64,000 nt of DNA, from assembly GCA_023458315.1 (NCBI GenBank), contig JAEXAH010000152.1, forward strand, positions 14,864 to 78,863, given 5' to 3'. The notes under the pieces are model-generated. The model was not told where the DNA came from. It worked only from the letters and a program-made list of their open reading frames with translations, and made no database searches. This document shows positions 42,243 through 50,865 of the stretch, one piece after another. The position numbers and the translations under genes were made by a program. Numbering within the stretch: position 1 is the stretch's first letter; every line of letters starts with the position of its first letter. The DNA is from Pseudomonadota bacterium. Lineage in GTDB: Bacteria; Pseudomonadota; Alphaproteobacteria; Rhodospirillales; Magnetospirillaceae.

Positions 42243-43040
42243 TCAGCGGAACAGCAGCACCGCCAGCATCACCGTGCCGAACACGATGCGGTAATAGGCG
42301 AACGGTGCGAAGCCATGACGGCTGATGAAGGCGATGGCGGCGCGCACCACCAGCAGCGCGGCGACGAAGGCGGCGGCGAACCCCACCGCGATCAGCGCCA
42401 GATTGTCGAAGGACAGCGCCGCCCAATCCTTGTACATCTTGAACGCCGTGGCGCCGACCATGGTCGGGATGGCCAGGAAGAACGAGAATTCCGCCGCCGC
42501 CTTGCGATCGACGCCCAGCAGCAGCGACCCCATGATGGTGGCGCCCGACCGCGACACGCCGGGAATCATGGCCACACATTGGAACAGGCCGATCTTGACG
42601 GCGGTGGCGACCGGCATGTCCTCGACGCTGTGCACCCGGGGCTGCTTGACCAGCCGCTCGATGGCCAGGATGGCGAAACCGCCGACGATCAGCGCCACCG
42701 CCACCACCAGCGGCGAATCCAGCAGGGTGCGGATGGCCTTGTAGGCCACGGCGCCGATGACCATGGCGGGCATGAAGCCGATCAGGATGTTGCGCACGAA
42801 GGCCCGCGCCCGCGGGTCGCTGCCCAGACCGGCGGCGGCATCGAACAGGCGGCGCCAATAGACCACGCACACCGCCAGGATGGCGCCCAACTGAATGACG
42901 ATCTCGAAGGTCTTGCCGGGCGGCCCCTGGAATCCCAGCATGTCGCCCAACAGGATCAGGTGGCCGGTGGACGACACCGGCAGAAACTCGGTCAGGCCCT
43001 CGACCACGCCCAACAACAGGGCTTGCAGATACACTTCCAT
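42243..43040 (-). CDS. uppP: undecaprenyl-diphosphatase UppP (BacA)
   Basis: A 265-residue membrane phosphatase that recycles undecaprenyl diphosphate to the monophosphate carrier for peptidoglycan and glycan synthesis. It has the signature EGLTEFLPVSSTGHLIL (14-30), and the second motif PGVSRSGATIMGSLLLG with the essential Arg. Eight membrane helices are expected and the length is typical. The start at 43040 fits the family; a longer upstream frame is unlikely. It is divergent from a methyltransferase/glycosyltransferase-like pair that may use the lipid carrier. Confidence 0.95.
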   Translation of the reverse strand: MEVYLQALLLGVVEGLTEFLPVSSTGHLILLGDMLGFQGPPGKTFEIVIQLGAILAVCVVYWRRLFDAAAGLGSDPRARAFVRNILIGFMPAMVIGAVAYKAIRTLLDSPLVVAVALIVGGFAILAIERLVKQPRVHSVEDMPVATAVKIGLFQCVAMIPGVSRSGATIMGSLLLGVDRKAAAEFSFFLAIPTMVGATAFKMYKDWAALSFDNLALIAVGFAAAFVAALLVVRAAIAFISRHGFAPFAYYRIVFGTVMLAVLLFR

Positions 43041-43178
43041 GAAAACCACCCGGGGGGATTGGAACGCGGCGCGGATCATGCGCCGGGGCGCCACGCCGCG
43101 CAACCGACGAAAGCGGGGCAACAGGCCCTTGCCCCACCCCCCGCCCATCCGCTACACCAACGGCAGGGAGGGCGCGCC

Positions 43179-43868
43179 GTGACCGAAAGTTGCTCTGGGT
43201 TCTACAGTTCCTACGCCGATTACAAGGGCTACGAGACGCCGCGGGTCGGCCGCAAGGAAATCGCCCGCTTCGACGCCGACATCTGGTATCCGGCCTCGTG
43301 CTCGCCCTATCACGCCTTTCTTGAGATCGGCTGCGGCACCGGCGCTTTCCTGGCCTATCTGGCGGGCAAGAAAGTCACCCGCTTCCTGGGCATCGATCAC
43401 GACCCCGCCCTGGCCGACGTGGTGCCGGAACCGGTGCGCGGCCATTTCAGTTGCCGCGACGTGTGGGAATTGCTGGCCGACACCGATGCCGAGCCGTTCG
43501 ACCGGGTGGTGCTGCTGGACGTGCTGGAGCATTTCCCGCCGGAAGAGGCGGCGCGGCTGCTGGCCGCCCTGCGCCATCGCCTGAACGAAGGCGCCCGCGT
43601 GGTGATCAAGGTGCCCAACGCCTCGTCGCCGTGGGCGCTGCAATGGCAGAACGGCGACCTGACCCACCGCACCGCCTTTACCCCGTTGTCGCTGCGCCAG
43701 TTGGCCGGTTTCGCCGGGTACGACCTGGCCGCCGTGTGGCCGCAACGCCAGGGCTCGCGCCGCCGCATGATCACCGACGCCCTGGTCCACCGCTTCCTGT
43801 CCTGGGCGCTGCTGAACCCGCCGCCGCTGTGGAGCGCCAATTTCTACGGCATGCTGGTTCCGCGATGA
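43179..43868 (+). CDS. class I SAM-dependent methyltransferase
   Basis: A 229-residue methyltransferase of the UbiG-like group: motif I LEIGCGTGAFLAYLAG, LGIDHDPALAD, VVLLDVLEHFPPEEAARLLAAL and VVIKVPNASSPWALQWQNGDLTHRTAFTPLSLRQL. The last segment, with NASSP and DLTHRTAF, is common in methyltransferases of polysaccharide clusters. The start is GTG at 43179 with GGGAGG 7 bases upstream. It overlaps the next gene as ATGA, so both products probably act in one glycan or lipid pathway. Confidence 0.85.
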   Translation: MTESCSGFYSSYADYKGYETPRVGRKEIARFDADIWYPASCSPYHAFLEIGCGTGAFLAYLAGKKVTRFLGIDHDPALADVVPEPVRGHFSCRDVWELLADTDAEPFDRVVLLDVLEHFPPEEAARLLAALRHRLNEGARVVIKVPNASSPWALQWQNGDLTHRTAFTPLSLRQLAGFAGYDLAAVWPQRQGSRRRMITDALVHRFLSWALLNPPPLWSANFYGMLVPR

Positions 43869-45481
43869 TCCGCCACCCCGGCTTGCGCCCCCTGTCCTTG
43901 CGCCCCTTGGCCCTGTGGCTGCTGCCGCTGGCCTTCGTCGCCGTGCTGTTCGCGCTGCGGGCGTCCAGCCTGCCGTTCTGGCAAAGCTTCAACCTGGACC
44001 CCGATTATTACTATCTGCTGAACGGCTTGCGCATCGTCGAGGGGTTGGCGCCCACCGACATCTCGCATCCCGGCACGCCGGTCCAGGTGCTGATCGCCGC
44101 GGTGATCAAGGCGCTGCACCCCACCCTGTCGACCGAGGCCACGGTGGACGCCGTGCTGCGCGACGCCGAGGGCACGCTGGTCGCCGCCACCACAATCATC
44201 TACCTTCTGGTCGGCCTGTCGCTGTGGTGGATGGGCCGTGCCATTTTCGGCGCCACCGGCGCGCTGATTCCCGCCTTGCTGGCGCAGACGGCGCCCATGC
44301 TGTCGCGCGTCATTCCCAAATTCGCCATTCACCCCAAGCCCGAGCCGTTCCTGATCATCGCCGTGGCCTTGCTGGTCGCCGCGCTGATGCCGCTGATCAA
44401 GAACCGCGACGACGGCCGCTGGGACCGCGCCGCCGCCCTGGCCGGAATCGCCATGGCCCTGGGCGTGGCGTGCAAGGTGCATTTCGCCGTGCTGGGCGTG
44501 GTGCCGCTGCTGTTGCTGGACCGCCGCCGCTTCCTGATCTATGTGGGGGTCGGCGCCGCCGCCCTGGTGGTGTTCGTCGCCCCGGCCATCCCGTCCTGGG
44601 ACATCTGGACCGGCTGGATCAGCCGCATGGTGTTGCATTCCGGCGCCTATGGCGAAGGCAGCGCGACCATCGTCGACACCGCCCGCTATCCCCGTGCGGT
44701 GCTGAAGCTGTTTTCGTCCAAGCTGATCTTCTCGGCCGCCATCGTCGCCGGTCTGGTGCTGCTGGTGCTGTATTTCCGCCTGCGCCGCCGTGACCTGATG
44801 GCGCGCGACCGCTTCGCCCGGCTGCTGACGGGCATCATGCTGGCGCAGGTTCTGGTGGTGCTGTCGGTGGCCAAGCAGCCCGCCGCCCATTACATGGTGC
44901 CCGCTTTGCTGCTGACCGGCCCCGCCTTGGCGGCGCTGTGGAGCCTGAGCCGACCGCTGGCGCCGCGCCGCCACCTGGCGGTCTGGGGCGGCGTGCTGGC
45001 GCTGCTGCTGGTGGTGCAGGTGCCGCAGATGGTCAAGCAGAACAACGAATTGCGCGGCTGGACCCGCGAGCAGATGGCGGTGGACCTGGATGCCCGCTTC
45101 CCCGGCTGCGCCAAGGTCTATTTCGACGCCGCCTCGGCCCAGTCCTATGCCTTCCAACGCGGCGACATGAACGCCCAGGCGCGCTATTCGCCCAAATTGG
45201 CCGCCCTGTTCCCGGCCGACGAATACACCTGGTTCACCAACGACCATACCTATTGGCCCAATGGCCTGATGCAGTGGCTGCGCCCCGAGACGCTGGAGGC
45301 TATCCTGGCCCGCCACGGCTGCGCGGTGTTCCGCGGCAACCAGCCGTGGTCGCTGTCGGCGCGGGCCGAACGCATCAGCCCCGGTTTCCGCATGGACGAC
45401 CGGTGCGAGTTGGGCGAGGAAATGCTGTTCACCAAGGGCGTGCGTTGCGACGGATCACGGATCGGACCGGCGGCGCCCTGA
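43865..45481 (+). CDS. polytopic membrane protein, glycosyltransferase (GT-C/GT39)-like
   Basis: A 538-residue protein with about ten membrane helices. The first large periplasmic loop holds an acidic motif (FNLDPDYYYLLNGLRIVEGLAPTDISHPGTPVQVLIAAV), as in GT-C enzymes that use polyprenyl-phosphate sugars. A soluble domain of about 130 residues ends the protein. The fold assignment is by topology and not by a specific motif. Coupled to the methyltransferase gene by ATGA overlap, with UppP divergent. Probable cell-surface glycan role. Confidence 0.65.
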   Translation: MIRHPGLRPLSLRPLALWLLPLAFVAVLFALRASSLPFWQSFNLDPDYYYLLNGLRIVEGLAPTDISHPGTPVQVLIAAVIKALHPTLSTEATVDAVLRDAEGTLVAATTIIYLLVGLSLWWMGRAIFGATGALIPALLAQTAPMLSRVIPKFAIHPKPEPFLIIAVALLVAALMPLIKNRDDGRWDRAAALAGIAMALGVACKVHFAVLGVVPLLLLDRRRFLIYVGVGAAALVVFVAPAIPSWDIWTGWISRMVLHSGAYGEGSATIVDTARYPRAVLKLFSSKLIFSAAIVAGLVLLVLYFRLRRRDLMARDRFARLLTGIMLAQVLVVLSVAKQPAAHYMVPALLLTGPALAALWSLSRPLAPRRHLAVWGGVLALLLVVQVPQMVKQNNELRGWTREQMAVDLDARFPGCAKVYFDAASAQSYAFQRGDMNAQARYSPKLAALFPADEYTWFTNDHTYWPNGLMQWLRPETLEAILARHGCAVFRGNQPWSLSARAERISPGFRMDDRCELGEEMLFTKGVRCDGSRIGPAAP

Positions 45482-45555
45482 CCATTCGCACTTGCAAAAT
45501 GGCGGGAAGCGGATAGCCTTTTCGCAACCGTTCAAAGCCGCATCCAGGGGGAACC

Positions 45556-46197
45556 ATGCCGGCCAGGATCGTCACCATCGCCCAGCAGAAGGGCGGCGCG
45601 GGCAAGACCACAATGGCCGCCCAACTGGCCGTCACCTATGCCCGCGCGGGCAAGCGGGTGGGCCTGATCGACATCGACCCCCAGGGATCGCTGGCGACAT
45701 GGTACGAGGTGCGCAAGGCGCTGGTCGACGGCGATGGCGCCGGTATCGTCTTCATGCAGGCGTCGGGCTGGCGCCTGTCCACCGAACTGGACCGCATGAA
45801 GCGCGACGTCGATCTGATCCTGGTGGACAGCCCGCCCCATGCCGAAACCGACGTGCGCATCGCCGTGCGCGCCGCCGACCTGATCATGGTGCCCATGCAG
45901 CCGTCGCCCATGGATCTGTGGGCGACGCAGCCCACGCTGGACATGGCGAAGAAAGAGAAATCGACGGCGCTGGTGGTGTTCAACCGCACGCCGCCCAAGG
46001 GCAAGCTGGTCGATGCGGTGCGCCGCAAGATCATCGAGGCCGACATGCCGGTGGCCGCCACCGTGCTGGGCAACCGCGTCGCCTTCGCCGCCAGCATGAT
46101 GGAGGGCAAGGGCGTGGCCGAAAGCAATCCGCGCCACACCGCCACCAAGGAAATCAAGGCGCTTGCCGACGAAATCGCCGGCAAGCTGGGACTTTAA
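45556..46197 (+). CDS. ParA-like P-loop ATPase
   Basis: A 213-residue ParA/MinD-superfamily ATPase with deviant Walker A KGGAGKTT (12-19), Walker A' region LIDIDPQGSLATW and Walker B LILVDSPPHAETD. It lacks the N-terminal HTH of plasmid ParA proteins, and no parB is adjacent. Such orphans position cellular cargo (chemoreceptor arrays, pili, organelles) or partition small elements. ATG 45556 is preceded by GGGGGA. Followed by a CopD-like gene 9 bp later. Confidence 0.85.
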   Translation: MPARIVTIAQQKGGAGKTTMAAQLAVTYARAGKRVGLIDIDPQGSLATWYEVRKALVDGDGAGIVFMQASGWRLSTELDRMKRDVDLILVDSPPHAETDVRIAVRAADLIMVPMQPSPMDLWATQPTLDMAKKEKSTALVVFNRTPPKGKLVDAVRRKIIEADMPVAATVLGNRVAFAASMMEGKGVAESNPRHTATKEIKALADEIAGKLGL

Positions 46198-46206
46198 GGG
46201 AACGAC

Positions 46207-46680
46207 ATGGATTACACCTTCGCCGCCACCATCGGTCTGCACACCCTGGCCGCCGTCATCTGGGTGGGCGGCATGTTCTTCGCCCACATGGTGCTGCGCC
46301 CCTCTGTCACCGAAATGACGCCGTCGCTGCGTCTGGCGCTGTGGCGCCGCGTGCTGCCGCGTTTCTTCGCCTGGGTGACGGCCGCCATCGTCGTGCTGCT
46401 GATCACCGGCTATGGCGTGCTGCTGACCGGCTATCGCGGCGGCATCACCGGCGGCAACCTGCATATCGACATCATGCAGATCGTCGGCGCGGTGATGATC
46501 CTGCTGTTCCTGTACATGCTGGCCATTCCCTTCACCCTGTTCCGCCGGGCGCTGGACATCAACGATCTGGGCGCCGCCGCCACCCAGCAGGGCCGCATCC
46601 GCGCCATCGTGCTGGTCAACCTGATCCTGGGCCTGGCCACCACCTTCATCGGCGCCGCCGGAACCTTCGTGGGGTATTGA
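46207..46680 (+). CDS. CopD-like four-helix membrane protein
   Basis: A 157-residue protein with four membrane helices. His12 in GLHTLAAVIWVGGMFFAHMVLRP, the second His in that helix, and His85 in GGNLHIDIMQIVGA are placed as heme or metal ligands in CopD/HemJ-type proteins. The loop LPRFFAWVTAAIVVLLITGYG is also typical. Function may be in copper uptake or heme metabolism; undecided. Sits between parA-like and NUDIX genes with spacings of 9 and 4 bp, so the three are one operon. Confidence 0.75.
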   Translation: MDYTFAATIGLHTLAAVIWVGGMFFAHMVLRPSVTEMTPSLRLALWRRVLPRFFAWVTAAIVVLLITGYGVLLTGYRGGITGGNLHIDIMQIVGAVMILLFLYMLAIPFTLFRRALDINDLGAAATQQGRIRAIVLVNLILGLATTFIGAAGTFVGY

Positions 46681-46684
46681 CGCC

Positions 46685-47302
46685 ATGACCGCCCCCCGCT
46701 TCACCGACGACGACGTGCAGATCGTCGCCAAGACGCGCGAGTTCCAGGGCTATTTCGCCATCGACCGCTGGCACGTCCGCCATCGCACCTTCGCGGGCGG
46801 CTGGACCGGCGACATCGTGCGCGAGATTTTCGAGCGCGGCCACGCCGTGGTGGTGATCCTGTACGACCCGGTCCGGGACAGCATCGCCCTGATCGAGCAA
46901 TTCCGCGTCGGCGCCCTGGCCGCCGGGCAATATCCGTGGCTGATCGAATGCGTGGCGGGCATCATCGACGACGGCGAGACGCCGGAACAGGTCGCCATCC
47001 GCGAAGCGCACGAGGAAGCGGGCGCCAAGCCCGACCACATCGAACATATCGGCAAGTTCATCATCACCCCCGGCGGTTCCAGCGAGACGGTGGAATTGTT
47101 CGTCGCCCAGGTGGATTGCAGCCGCATCGACGGCCTGCACGGCCTGCCGAACGAGGGCGAAGACATCCGCGTCTTCACCCTGCCGGTGGTCGAAGCCTAT
47201 GGCATGGTCAAGGACGGCCGCATCGCCAATTCCATGGCGGTGGTGGCCATCCAGTGGCTGATGCTGGAACGCGAGGCATTACGGGCGCGCTGGCGGGGCT
47301 GA
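46685..47302 (+). CDS. nudF: ADP-ribose pyrophosphatase (NUDIX family, NudF-like)
   Basis: A 205-residue NUDIX hydrolase. The Nudix box runs from residue 92 (G92, E98, R106, E107, E110, E111, G113) and is intact. N-terminal features HRTFAGGWTGDIVREIFERGHAVVVI and the downstream FIITPGGSSETVELF are those of bacterial ADP-ribose pyrophosphatases, which cut ADP-ribose to AMP and ribose-5-phosphate. Last gene of the parA-copD-nudF run. Confidence 0.92.
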   Translation: MTAPRFTDDDVQIVAKTREFQGYFAIDRWHVRHRTFAGGWTGDIVREIFERGHAVVVILYDPVRDSIALIEQFRVGALAAGQYPWLIECVAGIIDDGETPEQVAIREAHEEAGAKPDHIEHIGKFIITPGGSSETVELFVAQVDCSRIDGLHGLPNEGEDIRVFTLPVVEAYGMVKDGRIANSMAVVAIQWLMLEREALRARWRG

Positions 47303-47336
47303 GTCGCCATCGCAGAGCCGTTGGGACTAAGTGTAT

Positions 47337-47359
47337 CTCGTCATGGCCGGGCTTGACCC
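47337..47359 (+). repeat. truncated MITE-like repeat fragment (A4)
   Basis: The 23 bases CTCGTCATGGCCGGGCTTGA... match the internal part of repeat A2 exactly, then the match stops. A remnant in the 429-bp gap between nudF and cysK; no gene is seen in that gap. Confidence 0.6.
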
Positions 47360-47426
47360 ACTGGTGTCCGGTTAAAAGCTGATGACCTCCCTGCCGCCGT
47401 CTACATTGGCGGAACGATCCAGCGGT

Positions 47427-47465
47427 AACACGGATGAACACGGATGGGTGGGATGGGCACGGATG
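47427..47465. repeat. short tandem ACGGATG repeat
   Basis: AACACGGATG occurs twice head to tail (47427-47446), and CACGGATG recurs at 47458-47465. It lies in the gene-free stretch upstream of cysK and is unlike coding DNA here. Confidence 0.7.
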
Positions 47466-47481
47466 ATCGAAGATCCCTGCC

Positions 47482-47591
47482 GTCATGCCCGTGCTTGACA
47501 CGGGCATCCACGCGGCGCCGCCCAGAGCGTTGTTTGAAAAGCCTTTCCTATCGGAACCACGTGGATCGCCGGGCCAAGCCCGGCGATGACG
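47482..47591. repeat. diverged relative of the MITE-like repeat (A5)
   Basis: About 110 bp with the same plan as A1/A2: GTCATGCCCGTGCTTGACACGGGCATCCACGCGG at the left and CCACGTGGATCGCCGGGCCAAGCCCGGCGATGAC at the right. The centre is different, and no clear long terminal inverted repeats are seen. Confidence 0.6.
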
Positions 47592-47731
47592 GAAAATGCA
47601 ACCATAAATGTCCCTCCCCCCACCACGGGGCCTTTTCCACATCCGGATTGTACATTTTAATCGGCTTGATTAAGTCGAATAACATCATATATGGTTTGTG
47701 AAACTGTAATTTATCCGGAAAGAACACATCC

Positions 47732-48736
47732 ATGACCGACGTCCGCGACGGCTTTCTCGACACCATCGGCCGCACCCCGTTGATCAAGCTGCACGGACCG
47801 TCCGAGGCCACCGGCTGCACCATTCTGGGCAAGGCGGAATTCCTCAATCCCGGCGGCTCGGTCAAGGATCGCGCGGCGCTGGCCATCATCCGCGACGCCG
47901 AGCAGAAGGGCCTGCTGAAGCCGGGCGGCGTCATTGTCGAAGGCACGGCGGGCAATACCGGCATCGGCCTGACCCTGGTGGGCAACGCCCTGGGCTATCG
48001 CACGGTCATCGTCATGCCCGAAACCCAGAGCCAAGAGAAAAAGGACATGCTGCGGCTGATCGGCGCCGATCTGCGTCTGGTCCCGGCGGTGCCCTATTCC
48101 AATCCCGGCAATTACGTGCGCTATTCCGAAACCCTGGCGGGCGAGTTGGCGAAGACCGAGCCCAACGGCGTGCTGTGGGCCAACCAGTTCGACAACGTCG
48201 CCAACCGCCTGGGCCATTACCACACCACCGGCCAGGAAATCTGGAGCCAGACCGGCGGCAAGGTGGACGCCTTCACCTGCGCGGTCGGCACCGGCGGCAC
48301 CCTGGCGGGCACCGGCATGGCGCTGAAAGAGCACAACAAGAACGTCCGCATCGTGCTGGCCGACCCGCTGGGATCGGCGCTGTACAATTACTATGCCCAT
48401 GGCGAACTGAAGGCCGAGGGCAATTCCATCACCGAAGGCATCGGCCAGGGCCGTATCACCAAGAATCTGGTGGGCGCCCCCATCGACGATCAGGTGCAGG
48501 TCGCCGATCCCGAGGCATTGCAGGTGATCTTCGATCTGGTGCAACAGGAAGGTCTGGTGCTGGGCGGATCGTCGGGCGTCAACATCGTCGCCGCCATGAA
48601 GGTGGCGCGCGACCTGGGGCCGGGCCATACCGTGGTGACAGTGCTGTGCGATTATGGTACCCGCTACCAGAGCAAGCTGTTCAACCCGGCCTTCCTGAAG
48701 GAACGCGACCTGCCCGTTCCGCAATGGCTGGTCTGA
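47732..48736 (+). CDS. cysK: cysteine synthase (O-acetylserine sulfhydrylase)
   Basis: A 334-residue PLP enzyme making cysteine from O-acetylserine and sulfide. The PLP lysine is Lys45 in NPGGSVKDRAA, the substrate loop is EGTAGNTGIGL, and the phosphate-binding loop is GTGGTLAGTG. An insertion around LADPLGSALYNYYAHGELKAEGN and the C-terminal NPAFLKERDLPVPQWL are as in the CysK-like branch common in alphaproteobacteria. The upstream 60 bases are A+T-rich and probably hold the promoter. First of a run of sulfur and nickel genes. Confidence 0.93.
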   Translation: MTDVRDGFLDTIGRTPLIKLHGPSEATGCTILGKAEFLNPGGSVKDRAALAIIRDAEQKGLLKPGGVIVEGTAGNTGIGLTLVGNALGYRTVIVMPETQSQEKKDMLRLIGADLRLVPAVPYSNPGNYVRYSETLAGELAKTEPNGVLWANQFDNVANRLGHYHTTGQEIWSQTGGKVDAFTCAVGTGGTLAGTGMALKEHNKNVRIVLADPLGSALYNYYAHGELKAEGNSITEGIGQGRITKNLVGAPIDDQVQVADPEALQVIFDLVQQEGLVLGGSSGVNIVAAMKVARDLGPGHTVVTVLCDYGTRYQSKLFNPAFLKERDLPVPQWLV

Positions 48737-48771
48737 GGAGGCTTGCGCCCCACCTCTAGCCCGAGGGACGC

Positions 48772-49623
48772 ATGACCTACACCAACCCCGAGGCCCTGGT
48801 TTCCACCGAGTGGCTGGCGGCGCATCTGTCGGCGCCCGATGTCCGCGTGGTGGATGCCAGTTGGCACATGCCCGCCACCGGCCGCAACGGCCGTGACGAA
48901 TACGATGCCCGGCACATTCCGGGCGCCGTGTTCTTCGACGTGGACGACATCGCCGACACCGGCATCGACCTGCCGCACATGCTGCCGCCGCCCGCCAAGT
49001 TCGCCTCGAAAGTGCGCAAGCTGGGCCTGGGCAACGGCCACAAGATCGTGGTCTACGACACCGACGGCATGGGCGCGGCACGGGCGTGGTGGATGTTCCG
49101 GGTGTTCGGCCACCGCGACGTGGCGGTGTTGGACGGCGGCCTGACCAAGTGGGTGGCCGAAGGAAGGGCGCTGGAAGACCTGCCGCCCATGCCGCGCGAC
49201 CGCCATTTCCTGCCGCACGTCAATGCCACCCTGGTGCGCGATTTCGCCCAGATGCGCGCCAACGTGGACAGCGGGACGGAACAGGTGGTCGATGCCCGCT
49301 CGGCCGGGCGCTTCGCCGCCACCGCCCCGGAACCGCGGCCCAGCCTGCATGTGGGCCACATGCCGGGCGCGCTGAACGTGCCGTTCAACGATCTGGTGGA
49401 TTCCGAAAGCAAGACCATGAAACCGGCGGCCGAATTGCGCGCCCGTTTCGCCGCCGCCGGTCTGGATTTCGACCGCCCGGCAGTGGCGTCGTGCGGGTCG
49501 GGCATGACCGCCTGCACCGTGGCGCTGGCGCTGTATCTGCTGGGCAAGACCGACGTGGCCGTCTATGACGGTTCGTGGGGCGAATGGGGCAACCACCCCG
49601 ACGCGGTGGCGGTTTCCGGCTGA
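48772..49623 (+). CDS. sseA: 3-mercaptopyruvate sulfurtransferase (two-domain rhodanese)
   Basis: A 283-residue protein with two rhodanese domains. The N-terminal domain is inactive (VVYDTDGMGAARAWW). The C-terminal one has the active loop CGSGMTAC with Cys241; the CGSG(V/M)TA form marks mercaptopyruvate sulfurtransferases rather than thiosulfate sulfurtransferases (CRKGVTA). It converts 3-mercaptopyruvate to pyruvate and a persulfide. It follows cysK by 35 bp on the same strand, consistent with joint sulfur-amino-acid metabolism. Confidence 0.92.
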   Translation: MTYTNPEALVSTEWLAAHLSAPDVRVVDASWHMPATGRNGRDEYDARHIPGAVFFDVDDIADTGIDLPHMLPPPAKFASKVRKLGLGNGHKIVVYDTDGMGAARAWWMFRVFGHRDVAVLDGGLTKWVAEGRALEDLPPMPRDRHFLPHVNATLVRDFAQMRANVDSGTEQVVDARSAGRFAATAPEPRPSLHVGHMPGALNVPFNDLVDSESKTMKPAAELRARFAAAGLDFDRPAVASCGSGMTACTVALALYLLGKTDVAVYDGSWGEWGNHPDAVAVSG

Positions 49624-49695
49624 ATCTCCTTGGCAGCGGGCGGCGGGCGGTGCCACCATCGGCACCGCCTTACCGCCCGCATGTCCAGGGAACCC

Positions 49696-50865
49696 ATGAA
49701 CAAAGACAGCCTTCTGGTCCATACCGGCCGCCACCCCGAACGCCAGCACGGCGCCGTCAACCCGCCGGTCTATCGCGCCTCGACCATCCTGCACCCCTCG
49801 GTCGCCGCCATGGAGGCCAGCGGCAAGAAGCCGTTCGAGGGCGTGCGCTACGGCCGTTTCGGCACCCCCACCACCTTCGCCTTCGAGGAGGCCATCGCGG
49901 CAATCGAGGGCGGCGCGCGGGCCATCGCCATGCCGTCCGGCCTGTCGGCCATCACCGCCACGCTGATGGCGCTGCTGAAATCGGGCGACCATCTGCTGAT
50001 GGTGGACACCGCCTATTTCCCGACCCGCAAGTTCTGCGACAGCGTGCTGGCCGGACTGGGCATCGAAACCACCTATTACGATCCCTGCATCGGCGCGGGC
50101 ATCAAGGACTTGCTGCGGCCCAACACCCGGCTGGTGTTCACCGAATCGCCGGGCTCGCTGACCTTCGAAATTCAGGACATCCCGGCCATCGCCGCCCAGG
50201 CCCATGCGGCGGGCGCGCTGGTCGCCATGGACAACACCTGGGGCATCCTGACCTTCCAGCCGTTCAAACACGGCGTGGACGTGTCCATCCAGGCTTGCAC
50301 CAAATACGTGGTCGGTCATGCCGACGCCATGCTGGGCTCGATCACCGTCGCCGACGAGGATCTGTGGCTGCGGATCAAGACCTCGGTCGCCGCCTTCGGC
50401 CATTCCCCCGGCACCGAGGAAATGTATCTGGGCCTGCGCGGCCTGCGCACCCTGGGCGTGCGCCTGCGCCAGCACGCGGAAACCGCCCTGCGCCTGACAT
50501 CGTGGCTGCGCAAACGGCCCGAGGTGGCCGAGATTCTGTACCCGCCGCTGCCCGGCGACGCCCACCATTCCCTGTGGCTGCGCGATTTCGACGGCGGATG
50601 CGGCCTGTTCGGCGTGATCCTGAAGCCCGCCGCCAAGACGGCGGTGGATGCCATGCTGGACGGCTACAAGCATTTCAACCTGGGCTTCTCGTGGGGCGGC
50701 TTCGAAAGTCTGGTGATCCCCACCAGCGGCCATTCCATCATCCGCACCGCCACCAAATGGAATCCGCCGGGGCCGAGCCTGCGTTTCCATGCCGGGCTGG
50801 AGGATGCCGACGACCTGATCGCCGATCTGGAAGCCGGGTTCGAGCGGCTGCGGGCGGCGGGCTGA
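49696..50865 (+). CDS. metC: cystathionine beta-lyase
   Basis: A 389-residue PLP enzyme of the Cys/Met metabolism family, releasing homocysteine, pyruvate and ammonia from cystathionine. The PLP lysine is Lys203 in QACTKYVVGHADAMLG. Other marks are VNPPVYRASTILHP, YGRFGTPTTFAFEEAIAAIEG and the C-terminal FSWGGFESLVIP, characteristic of MetC rather than MetB. Start 49696 has CAGGGAA upstream; the ATG at 49681 is an alternative. Its stop shares one base with the DUF1007 start (TGATG). Confidence 0.92.
   Translation: MNKDSLLVHTGRHPERQHGAVNPPVYRASTILHPSVAAMEASGKKPFEGVRYGRFGTPTTFAFEEAIAAIEGGARAIAMPSGLSAITATLMALLKSGDHLLMVDTAYFPTRKFCDSVLAGLGIETTYYDPCIGAGIKDLLRPNTRLVFTESPGSLTFEIQDIPAIAAQAHAAGALVAMDNTWGILTFQPFKHGVDVSIQACTKYVVGHADAMLGSITVADEDLWLRIKTSVAAFGHSPGTEEMYLGLRGLRTLGVRLRQHAETALRLTSWLRKRPEVAEILYPPLPGDAHHSLWLRDFDGGCGLFGVILKPAAKTAVDAMLDGYKHFNLGFSWGGFESLVIPTSGHSIIRTATKWNPPGPSLRFHAGLEDADDLIADLEAGFERLRAAG

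Noticed and set aside
40614..43868. A 1084-codon plus-strand frame spanning tolC, uppP and the methyltransferase
   Set aside because: Only its last 229 codons (from 43179) form a real protein; the rest is Arg/Pro/Gln-rich shadow sequence across genes and a terminator.
45556..46197. Plasmid-type partition locus
   Set aside because: The ParA-like gene has no parB, no centromere-like repeats and lies in an operon with CopD-like and NUDIX genes.
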